64,000 bases of DNA from an uncultured Phycisphaerales bacterium (GTDB lineage: Bacteria > Planctomycetota > Phycisphaerae > Phycisphaerales > UBA1924), in contig CAIYWI010000024.1 of assembly GCA_903929885.1 (NCBI GenBank), positions 22,716 through 86,715 of the forward strand, in the 5' to 3' direction. The notes below the pieces were generated by a model. The model had not been told where the DNA came from. It saw nothing but the letters and a program-made list of their open reading frames with translations, and ran no database searches. Below, in pieces: positions 58,324 through 64,000 of the stretch. The position numbers and the translations under genes were made by a program. The first letter of the stretch is position 1, and every line of letters begins with the position of its first letter.

Positions 58324-59163
58324 TCACCGGCGACGGCGAGCGACCAGGAGGCCGCCCATGCCCAGGAGGGCCATGGCGCCCGGAGCCGGGACGACCGTCA
58401 GCGAGGCGTCAGCGACCGAGACCGCGGCCTTGATCGAGCCGAAGTTGTCGGTGTTGCTGGAGAACCACGAGGCCTCGCGGGCGCCCGTCGTCGAGTTGCG
58501 GCTCATGCCTTCGGTCGGAGCGCTGATCACCAGCGTGCGGGCCGCGCCGTCGGCGCTGAGGGTGAGCGAGAACTTGGCGAGGACGACGTTGGCGATCGCG
58601 GGGTTGAAGGCCGGATCAGCCGTCGTGACGAGCGAGAAGCCCTTCTGGACGGTGGCCAAGCCACCCGCGCCGTTGAAGTTGTTGGCGGCCGAGGTGCCGC
58701 TGGTCAGGCCCTGGCCAACCCAGTTGGTGATCGTCGTGCGGGCGATGCGCAGGAACTGCGTGCCGCTGACGGTCTGAACGTGGCCCCGGTAGGGGTCGGA
58801 GGTGGTGGCGCCCGTCGAGGCGAAGGGGATGATGCGACCGAACTGGCCGGAGGCCTCGGTCACCGCGCCGCCGTTGGTGTTGTTGCCGCTGGTGGCGAAG
58901 GCCGCGAGGGTGTCGGTGCCCCAGTTGCTGACCGTCGGCTGGAAGGTCAGGCTGGCGAAGCCCGTCGGGGTGGCCGTCGTGCCGTTGGCATTGAACGACA
59001 CCTTGTAGCGGAACTGCACGGTGGTGCCGGGGTTGACGGCCCGGTTGCCACCCGCCCAGTTGACGCCGTCGAGCGACGTCTCGACATCCATCTGGGTGAT
59101 CTGGGCGCTCGCCATGGAGGCGATGCCGGCGGCCGCGACGATAGAGGCGATGATGTTCTTCAC
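58324..59163 (-). CDS. PEP-CTERM exported protein (tandem paralog 2)
   Basis: Secreted 279-aa paralog of the protein at 57039. The signal peptide is KNIIASIVAAAGIASMASAQ. Shared segments are SLDGVNWAGG, FASLTFQPTVSNWGTDTLAA, FATSGNNTNGGAV, GTSAANNFNGAGGLATVQKG and APTEGMSRNSTTGAREASWF. The C-terminal sorting tail is VPAPGAMALLGMGGLLVARR, ending RR. The start is taken as GTG 59163, preceded by GAGGAG at 8 bases. The frame also continues to 59202, but this extension disrupts the signal peptide. The start region carries a GAAC-N4-GTTC palindrome just upstream. Confidence 0.85.
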   Translation of the reverse strand: MKNIIASIVAAAGIASMASAQITQMDVETSLDGVNWAGGNRAVNPGTTVQFRYKVSFNANGTTATPTGFASLTFQPTVSNWGTDTLAAFATSGNNTNGGAVTEASGQFGRIIPFASTGATTSDPYRGHVQTVSGTQFLRIARTTITNWVGQGLTSGTSAANNFNGAGGLATVQKGFSLVTTADPAFNPAIANVVLAKFSLTLSADGAARTLVISAPTEGMSRNSTTGAREASWFSSNTDNFGSIKAAVSVADASLTVVPAPGAMALLGMGGLLVARRRR

Positions 59164-59227
59164 GAATGACTCCTCGAAACAACTGAAGGATGCGTGACGC
59201 ACCCAGACCCACTAAACGCTATAGAAC

Positions 59228-59239
59228 GAACACTCGTTC
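59228..59239. promoter_or_regulatory. GAAC-N4-GTTC palindrome (Gram-positive-type LexA box-like)
   Basis: CGAACACTCGTTCC (59227-59240) matches the Bacillus-type SOS consensus CGAACRNRYGTTYC in all but one defined position. It is about 65 bases upstream of the minus-strand PEP-CTERM gene, just upstream of a -10-like TATAGC (59223-59218). It is also upstream of moaA on the other strand. A single short match may be chance. Confidence 0.35.
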
Positions 59240-59429
59240 CAGACCCACCCACAACATGCCACGCGTTTTGGGGATTGCCAACCGCCTGTGCGGCCTTTTC
59301 CGCTTTTTCCGACCGCAACGCCCGTGCGGCACGCGACCTGCGCGATTTCGCGAAAAACAACGCCGCGGCCTTGCATTTCCGCGGGCCTGCGCGGGGGTGG
59401 TTTCGAGGCCCATACCCTCGGTCATTCCC

Positions 59430-60476
59430 GTGCGACTCCCGCTCCTCCAGCCCGCGACGACCCCGCCGCCCTCGCCCTCTCGCGGCGACGCGCTTGTCGA
59501 TTCGCACGGCCGCGTCATTCGCGACGTTCGCCTCTCCATCACCGACCGCTGCAACTTCCGCTGCGTCTACTGCATGGAGCCCGATGTTCGCTTCCTGCCT
59601 CGCGAGCAACTCCTTTCGCCCGACGAACTCGCCCGCCTCGCCTCGATCTGCCTCTGGCTGGGCGTGCGGCGAGTGAGACTGACCGGCGGGGAGCCGACGG
59701 TGCGTCCCGACCTGCTCGAGATCATCGCCGCGGTCGCCGCCCTCGGGCCCGAGGATCTGGCGATGACCACCAATGGCTCGCTGGCGACCCCCGCCTTGGC
59801 TCGGGCGTGGAAGGCCGCCGGCCTGACGCGACTGACCTTCAGCCTGGACAGTCTGGACGACGCCACCTTCGCGAGCATGACTCGATCATCATGCTCGAGC
59901 GGCACGGTGGTCGACGCCATCCGCGTCGCCATCGACGCCGGACTGGGACCGGTCAAGGCCAACGCCGTCGTCGTGCGAGGCCGCAACGAGCGCGAGGTCG
60001 TGCCGTTGGCGCGGTTGGCACGCGACCTGGGCATCGAGATGCGGTTCATCGAGTACATGCCCCTCGACAGCGGGCGGGCGTGGGACCCCGCCAAGCTCGT
60101 GCCCGCCTCGGAGATCGTCGACCTCATCTCGCGCGAGTTCCCGCTCGTGCCGCTGGGCAAGGATCACGAGCACAGCACCGCCCTCGAATACGCCTTTGCC
60201 GACGGCTCGCCCGGCCGCATCGGCCTGATTGCGCCGGTCACGCGGCCCTTCTGCGGCGCGTGCTCTCGCTTGCGGATCACCGCCGAGGGAAAGGTCCGGC
60301 CGTGCCTCTTCAGCGTGGAGGAGTGGGACATCGGCGCTCGCATGCGGGCCGGAGCCTCCGACCAATCCCTCCGGGACTTCCTGCTCGACTGCGCGTGGAC
60401 CAAGCAGCAGGGTCACGGCATCGACGCCCCAGGCTTCAGGCAACCCGACCGGCCCATGTCCGCCATCGGCGGCTGA
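59430..60476 (+). CDS. moaA: GTP 3',8-cyclase MoaA
   Basis: Radical-SAM enzyme that starts molybdenum cofactor synthesis by converting GTP to a cyclised intermediate. 348 aa. CNFRCVYC gives the SAM-cluster Cys41, Cys45, Cys48. LTGGEPTVRPDL, MTTNGSLA and FSLDSLD lie in the barrel. RFIEYMPLDSG is typical. The second iron-sulfur site is FCGACSRLRITAEGKVRPCL. The C-terminal AIGG has the conserved Gly-Gly needed for activity. The start is GTG 59430; the open frame begins 80 codons earlier but the extra part is non-conserved. A TACCCT hexamer ends 11 bases before the GTG. It converges on moaE. No moaC is in the window. Confidence 0.93.
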   Translation: MRLPLLQPATTPPPSPSRGDALVDSHGRVIRDVRLSITDRCNFRCVYCMEPDVRFLPREQLLSPDELARLASICLWLGVRRVRLTGGEPTVRPDLLEIIAAVAALGPEDLAMTTNGSLATPALARAWKAAGLTRLTFSLDSLDDATFASMTRSSCSSGTVVDAIRVAIDAGLGPVKANAVVVRGRNEREVVPLARLARDLGIEMRFIEYMPLDSGRAWDPAKLVPASEIVDLISREFPLVPLGKDHEHSTALEYAFADGSPGRIGLIAPVTRPFCGACSRLRITAEGKVRPCLFSVEEWDIGARMRAGASDQSLRDFLLDCAWTKQQGHGIDAPGFRQPDRPMSAIGG

Positions 60477-60489
60477 GCGTCCCGCGGCC

Positions 60490-60873
60490 TCACGCCCGCC
60501 ACACCGGCCGTTTCCAGATCGGCACGTCCTTCTTCATGGCGTCGATGAACCAGTCCATCGCACGCAGCGCCTCGCGTCGATGGGCCGAAGCCACCACCAG
60601 ACGAAACGACGCCTCCCCCACCGCCACGCGGCCGACACTGTGCCACACCAGGCACGCCATGACGCCATGATCCGCGACCGCCCGGGCCGCGAGCCGTTCG
60701 AGTTGCCGGTCGGCCATCGGGCGATAGGCCTCGTAGTCGAGCGCCTCGAGGGTCCTGCCCTCCTCCAGCGGCCTGACCACGCCGTCGAAGACCACCACCG
60801 CCCCAGCGCCGGCGAAACTCGCGGGCGGCCACGAACGGGCCAAGGGCCCCTCCACCACGTGCACCTGCAGCAT
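60490..60873 (-). CDS. moaE: Molybdopterin synthase catalytic subunit MoaE
   Basis: Large subunit of molybdopterin synthase, inserting sulfur delivered by MoaD into the cofactor precursor. 127 aa, slightly short. AGAVVVFDGVVRPLEEGRTL (the G-x-Gxx-R substrate segment), LDYEAYRPMADRQLERLAAR, VWHSVGRVAVGEASFRLVVA, SAHRREALRAMDWFIDAMKK and DVPIWKRPVW, which carries the K-xPIWK signature with the catalytic Lys pair. ATG 60873 overlaps the stop of moaD by one base (TGATG), so the pair is coupled. It converges with moaA, 13 bases apart. Confidence 0.93.
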   Translation of the reverse strand: MLQVHVVEGPLARSWPPASFAGAGAVVVFDGVVRPLEEGRTLEALDYEAYRPMADRQLERLAARAVADHGVMACLVWHSVGRVAVGEASFRLVVASAHRREALRAMDWFIDAMKKDVPIWKRPVWRA

Positions 60874-61130
60874 CAGCCCCCTCCCACGGGGCCGATCAAG
60901 GCCACCTCGTCCCCTTCGACCAGCATTCTCGAATCGTCGGCGAACTCGCCGTTGACGGCGAACCGCGCGGTCAGCAGGGCGTCCTGCAGGGCGGGCACGG
61001 CCTTGCCCATCGCGGCCCGGAGCGTGCCGCAGTTCGGGGGCGCCTTGTCGCCGTGCGACAGTTCCACCAACGCCTTGGACGCGCCGGCCGCCTCTCGCTC
61101 CGCCCCGAACAACAGCACCGTGATCCGCAT
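60873..61130 (-). CDS. moaD: Molybdopterin synthase sulfur carrier subunit MoaD
   Basis: Ubiquitin-like small subunit that carries sulfur as a C-terminal thiocarboxylate. 85 aa. Strand-turn-strand start RITVLLFGAEREAAGASKAL, a helix AMGKAVPALQDALLTARFAV with NGEFADDSRMLVEGDEVALI, then the closing GPVGGG. The C-terminal Gly-Gly is where MoeB-type enzymes adenylate the protein. ATG 61130 is preceded, 9 bases away, by TATCCT (61145-61140), suggesting a leaderless transcript for the moaD-moaE pair. A long shadow frame covers both genes. Confidence 0.9.
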   Translation of the reverse strand: MRITVLLFGAEREAAGASKALVELSHGDKAPPNCGTLRAAMGKAVPALQDALLTARFAVNGEFADDSRMLVEGDEVALIGPVGGG

Positions 61131-61139
61131 GGACGCCTG

Positions 61140-61145
61140 AGGATA
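61140..61145 (-). promoter_or_regulatory. -10-like hexamer in front of moaD-moaE
   Basis: On the minus strand TATCCT ends 9 bases before the moaD ATG, as in the other leaderless-like starts of this window. Confidence 0.4.
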
Positions 61146-61225
61146 GCGACGCTGCGGCCCATCCAACGCTCTTGCCGATACAAGAGGTCCGTTCTCCGAC
61201 CGACACGCCCGCAACGCTCGACCCC

Positions 61226-62206
61226 ATGCCCGCCACCCGCAAGAACACAGCGAAACGACCATCGGCGGTGGCTCGCGCCGCGGCGGACTTGCCTGCGGCC
61301 TATGGCGCGCTGCTCCGCGACTTCGGGGCCTACTTGCGCGTTGAATGCGGGCTCTCACCCCACACCATCGAGGCATACGGGCGAGACCTCCTCTACGTCT
61401 TCCAGTCGGCGCAAGCCGCCGGTCTCGACTCGCTGGACGCCATCACCCCCCGCACGCTGGTGGAGCATGTGCAATCGCTCAAGGCGGCACGAGGCATGAC
61501 CGGCGAATCGGTCATTCGCCAGATCGCGAGCATCCGCGTCTTCTGGCGATGGGCCCGGACCACGTTGCGCACGGTTGAGGACCCCACGAGCGTCCTGTTG
61601 CGGCCGACGCGGTGGCGACGCCTGCCCGACGCCTTGACCCCCGGGCAGTTGCGCGACCTGCTCAACGCCCCGGTGTCGCACGATCTGTACAAGGGGTCGA
61701 CCCCGCTGAGACTTCGCGACGCCGCGTTGCTCGAGTTGATGTACGCCAGCGGCTTGCGGGCCACGGAATGCTGCACCGTGGGGCTCAAGGACTTCCTTCG
61801 CGAACTGGGCGTGGTGCGGGTGATCGGCAAGGGAGACAAGCAGCGGCTGGTGCCCATGGGCGATCCGGCGCAGCGCGCGATCGAGACGTGGCTGGCCCAG
61901 GGGCGTCCGACACTCGCCACCTTTCGCGACAAGGGGCGCCTGTTCGTGTCGGCGCGAGGGCTGCCGCTGACCCGGATCGCGATCTGGCAGATCGTTCGTC
62001 GCAACGCCGCGGCGGCGGGCCTCCCGGAGATCCATCCGCACCAGTTGCGTCACTCCTTCGCCACGCACCTGGTGATGGGCGGGGCGGACCTTCGCATCGT
62101 GCAGGAACTGCTCGGACACGCCGACATCTCGACGACGCAGATCTACACGCACGTCGACAAGGCGCGGCTTCGCAGCGTGCATCGCAAGCACCATCCCAGG
62201 GCGTGA
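61226..62206 (+). CDS. Tyrosine recombinase of the XerC/XerD family
   Basis: Site-specific recombinase, likely resolving chromosome dimers at dif. 326 aa, close to the normal 300 plus an N-terminal extension of about 25. SAM-like core-binding domain at about 25-110 (GLSPHTIEAYGRDLLYVFQS). Catalytic domain residues: ASGLRATE (first Arg), GKGDKQRLVPMG (Lys), HQLRHSFATHLVMGGADLRI (His-x-x-Arg), LGHADISTTQIYTHVDKARL (His and nucleophile Tyr). All five expected residues are visible. ATG 61226 is preferred over the TTG at 61172. No phage or integron genes are nearby, so a housekeeping role is likely. Confidence 0.9.
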   Translation: MPATRKNTAKRPSAVARAAADLPAAYGALLRDFGAYLRVECGLSPHTIEAYGRDLLYVFQSAQAAGLDSLDAITPRTLVEHVQSLKAARGMTGESVIRQIASIRVFWRWARTTLRTVEDPTSVLLRPTRWRRLPDALTPGQLRDLLNAPVSHDLYKGSTPLRLRDAALLELMYASGLRATECCTVGLKDFLRELGVVRVIGKGDKQRLVPMGDPAQRAIETWLAQGRPTLATFRDKGRLFVSARGLPLTRIAIWQIVRRNAAAAGLPEIHPHQLRHSFATHLVMGGADLRIVQELLGHADISTTQIYTHVDKARLRSVHRKHHPRA

Positions 62207-62231
62207 GATCGCGGCGGCACGCCGATCGACC

Positions 62232-63053
62232 TCAGGCGGCCGGGGCCGGGCGGGCCGACGCTGCGCGGGCCTTGCGACGGATGAACCAGCTCCAAGGCAC
62301 CAGCGCGAGGTTGACCGACGCCATGATCATGAGCGTCAGCCACAAGTGCGTGACGAGCGACACGGCGACGAAGCCGAGCACGATCATGACGGGGATGACC
62401 AGCGGGCGGCGGATCGAGAGCTTCTTGAAGGCGAAGGTGGGAAGCGTGCTCACCATGAGCAGTCCGGTGGCGAAGGCGAGGGCGGCGATCGACCACTGCG
62501 GGAACTTCCAGGACGTCCAACCGGCCAACTCGTGCATCGCGGGGATCATGACGGTGGCCGCGCCCGCGGGCGTGGGCATGCCCGTGAAGTAGTTCGACGG
62601 GGGTGACGACGCGGCGGGCTGCACCGTCCCGCTCGCGACGGCCGTGGCGGCGGCGGGTTTCGGCGCGGGCGCCGCGGCGGTGAAGCGGGCCAGTCGCAAG
62701 CCGGCGCAGAGGGCGAAGACGCTCACCGCGCCGAGTTCGATGGGGGTCATCACCGGCTTCAAGAGCCACTGGTGAAGGATGATGGCGGGCGCCACGCCGA
62801 AGGAGACGAAGTCGGAGAGCGAGTCGAGCACCGCGCCGAACTTCGACGAGACGTGGAGCAGCCGGGCGGCACGCCCGTCGAGGGCGTCGAAGACCATCGC
62901 CATGGCGATGGCGGCCACCGCGTGCTCCCACTTGCCCATGAGCGAAAAGTGGATCGACGCCAGCCCGCTGCACATGGAGAGGGTGGTGATGAAGTTCGGC
63001 ACCAAGACGGCGACGGGAATCTCGGTGGTCTTGGGCCCGATCCTGATGAACAT
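62232..63053 (-). CDS. pssA: CDP-diacylglycerol-serine O-phosphatidyltransferase
   Basis: Makes phosphatidylserine from CDP-diacylglycerol and serine, in the membrane. 273 aa. The catalytic CDP-alcohol motif is seen as FDALDGRAARLLHVSSKFGA, with the spaced acidic residues D-x-x-DGxxAR...G-x-xxD...D. First helix VAVLVPNFITTLSMCSGLAS and several more helices follow, ending in FVAVSLVTHLWLTLMIMASV. An Ala/Pro-rich insertion lies mid-protein. ATG 63053 lies 21 bases after psd's stop, so pss and psd form a two-gene operon (psd first). Confidence 0.9.
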   Translation of the reverse strand: MFIRIGPKTTEIPVAVLVPNFITTLSMCSGLASIHFSLMGKWEHAVAAIAMAMVFDALDGRAARLLHVSSKFGAVLDSLSDFVSFGVAPAIILHQWLLKPVMTPIELGAVSVFALCAGLRLARFTAAAPAPKPAAATAVASGTVQPAASSPPSNYFTGMPTPAGAATVMIPAMHELAGWTSWKFPQWSIAALAFATGLLMVSTLPTFAFKKLSIRRPLVIPVMIVLGFVAVSLVTHLWLTLMIMASVNLALVPWSWFIRRKARAASARPAPAA

Positions 63054-63074
63054 GGCTCGCAATCCTCTCCGGCC

Positions 63075-63782
63075 TCAGGCCTTCAGTCGGGCGATCACCG
63101 TCGCGCCGGCAGCCGTCGCGTCTCCCACCTTCACCGCCGGTTCGGCGCCCGCGGGCAGGTAGACGTCCACGCGCGAGCCGAAGCGGATCAACCCGAACCG
63201 CTCGCCTCCGTTCAGGAACGCCCCCTCCTTCACGCGACACACGATGCGACGGGCCACCAGACCCGCGATCTGCACGCACACCACGGGCCGCCCGTCGGCA
63301 AGACGCAGCAGCAGCGAGCACCGCTCGTTGTGCACGCTGGCCTTGTCGAAGGAGGCGTTGAAGAACTTGCCGGGGCGATAGGCGATGCGCTCGACCGTGC
63401 CGTCGACCGGCGAACGGTTGACGTGCACGTTGAAGACGTTCATGAAGATGCAGATGCGCTGCATCGCCTCGGCGGGCAGGCCGAGTTCCGGCGGCGGAGC
63501 GGCCTTGTCGACGATCACCACGCGACCGTCGGCGGGGCAGATCACCGCGTCGGCATCCTTCGGGATGGCCCGCTGCGGATCGCGGAAGAACCAGATGCAC
63601 CAGAGGGTCAGCAGGGAGCAGATCGCGATGACGACGTAGGTGGCCGCCATCGGGAGCGTCATGCGCGACAAGACCGTGAGCCCCGCCGTGGCCGCCACGA
63701 AGAAAAGGACGATGGGCAGCCCCTCGGGCGCGATGAGCGGCGAGGGAGCGTCGGCGGGACGTGTCTTCGCGGGTTCGGACAT
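63075..63782 (-). CDS. psd: Phosphatidylserine decarboxylase (short form)
   Basis: Decarboxylates phosphatidylserine to phosphatidylethanolamine. 235 aa, the short membrane-anchored type. Two N-terminal helices ([40 protein letters not shown]) are followed by [20 protein letters not shown], then [28 protein letters not shown] carries a conserved His-x-N-R segment. The autocleavage serine lies in [16 protein letters not shown] (FGSR at about 195-198), which yields the pyruvoyl cofactor. ATG 63782 is preceded by TAGACT 7 bases away, so a leaderless transcript is likely. It diverges from the ubiA-family gene. Confidence 0.93.
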   Translation of the reverse strand: MSEPAKTRPADAPSPLIAPEGLPIVLFFVAATAGLTVLSRMTLPMAATYVVIAICSLLTLWCIWFFRDPQRAIPKDADAVICPADGRVVIVDKAAPPPELGLPAEAMQRICIFMNVFNVHVNRSPVDGTVERIAYRPGKFFNASFDKASVHNERCSLLLRLADGRPVVCVQIAGLVARRIVCRVKEGAFLNGGERFGLIRFGSRVDVYLPAGAEPAVKVGDATAAGATVIARLKA

Positions 63783-63787
63783 CGTCT

Positions 63788-63859
63788 GGAGTCTATCGCC
63801 GCGACCCCCCACCCGCCACGGCGGTCGACCCGCGAGCCGTCGCGGGAGCGATAGACTCC
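63788..63859. repeat. 12-bp inverted repeat overlapping two divergent starts
   Basis: GGAGTCTATCGC (63788-63799) and its exact complement GCGATAGACTCC (63848-63859) face each other over 48 bases. Each copy contains a TAGACT hexamer in the right orientation for its own gene (psd on the minus strand, the ubiA-family gene on the plus strand), ending 7 and 5 bases before the start codons. Confidence 0.6.
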
Positions 63860-63862
63860 CCG

Positions 63863-64000
63863 ATGCTCGCAGCCGCGCGGCTCATCGCCTCCGACATCAA
63901 GCTCTCGCACTCGATCTTCGCGCTGCCCTTCGCGGTCCTGGCGAGCTTCCTGGCGGCGGGCACGCTCGACGCCTCGACGTGGCGGCCCTTCGCGGGGGCG
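63863..64000 (+). CDS. UbiA-family polyprenyltransferase, N-terminal fragment (cut by window end)
   Basis: Only the first 46 codons are inside the window. The opening [20 protein letters not shown] with [10 protein letters not shown] matches the first membrane helix of UbiA-type prenyltransferases, such as the menaquinone-pathway enzyme MqnP or 4-hydroxybenzoate transferase. The catalytic Asp-rich motifs lie outside the window, so substrate cannot be judged. ATG 63863 follows TAGACT by 5 bases. It diverges from psd. Confidence 0.7.
   Translation, partial: MLAAARLIASDIKLSHSIFALPFAVLASFLAAGTLDASTWRPFAGA

Noticed and set aside
59190..59429. 80-codon N-terminal extension of MoaA
   Set aside because: The extra part is basic and not conserved in MoaA, and it runs across the upstream promoter region of the divergent PEP-CTERM gene.
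61172..61225. Earlier TTG start for the Xer recombinase
   Set aside because: TTG with no ribosome site. The extra 18 residues show no family resemblance.
1..64000. tRNA, rRNA, CRISPR arrays, insertion sequences, prophage or integron elements
   Set aside because: I looked for them by eye on both strands and saw no cloverleaf, repeat-spacer array, transposase or attachment site. A dedicated tRNA and repeat scan would settle this.

Overview
The window is high-GC, densely coded bacterial chromosome. It most likely comes from a planctomycete of the class Phycisphaerae. This rests on four exported proteins with a C-terminal PEP-CTERM-like tail (Pro-Ala/Ser-Pro-Gly, a hydrophobic stretch, then an Arg cluster) and three exported proteins ending in paired dockerin-like calcium loops with a terminal Gly-Cys. 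A large flagellar locus and a DUF1559-like pseudopilin add support. I see no rRNA, tRNA, CRISPR array, insertion sequence or prophage.

Layout. 1-10 kb: a Glu/Leu/Phe/Val-type dehydrogenase, a PEP-CTERM protein, metG, a large Gly-Cys dockerin protein, trpS, a LOG-family protein and a PAS-LuxR regulator. 10.0-13.1 kb: a co-directional four-gene cluster bounded by a terminator on each side. It encodes a His/Cys-rich exported protein, a pseudopilin and two paralogous HGD/HxH surface proteins, one with a dockerin tail and one with a PEP-CTERM tail. I think this is a metal-starvation (Zur/Fur-type) surface operon and the most interesting locus here. 13.1-21.5 kb: scpA, nfeD, pgi, lpdA and a 1241-aa multidomain exported putative metalloprotease.

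21.7-49.5 kb (minus strand): a flagellar super-cluster. In transcription order it reads: 901-aa TPR protein, FlgN-like chaperone, soluble histidine kinase, sigma-54 activator, flgB, flgC, fliE, fliF, fliG, fliH, fliI, fliJ, MotE-like, fliK, flgD, TIGR02530-type protein, flgE, a 103-aa membrane protein, fliL, fliN, fliO, fliP, fliQ, fliR, flhB, flhA, a 95-aa membrane protein, fliA. This supplies the basal body, export gate and ATPase, hook and two regulators. fliM, motA and motB are missing from their usual place beside fliL/fliN.

49.7-64 kb: a pseudopilin-like protein, a polyprenyl glycosylphosphotransferase followed by a short uvrC, a type-II DnaJ, an exported FKBP isomerase with an unusual N-terminal domain, mdh, two tandem paralogous PEP-CTERM genes each with its own terminator, moaA facing moaD-moaE, a Xer recombinase, psd-pssA, and the start of a ubiA-family gene cut by the window end.

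A recurrent regulatory feature is a -10-like TAnnnT hexamer 5-9 bases before the start codon of many housekeeping genes (metG, trpS, scpA, nfeD, dnaJ, moaD, psd, ubiA and the gene at 49682). This suggests leaderless or nearly leaderless transcripts. Several exported-protein genes instead have purine-rich ribosome sites and longer leaders.
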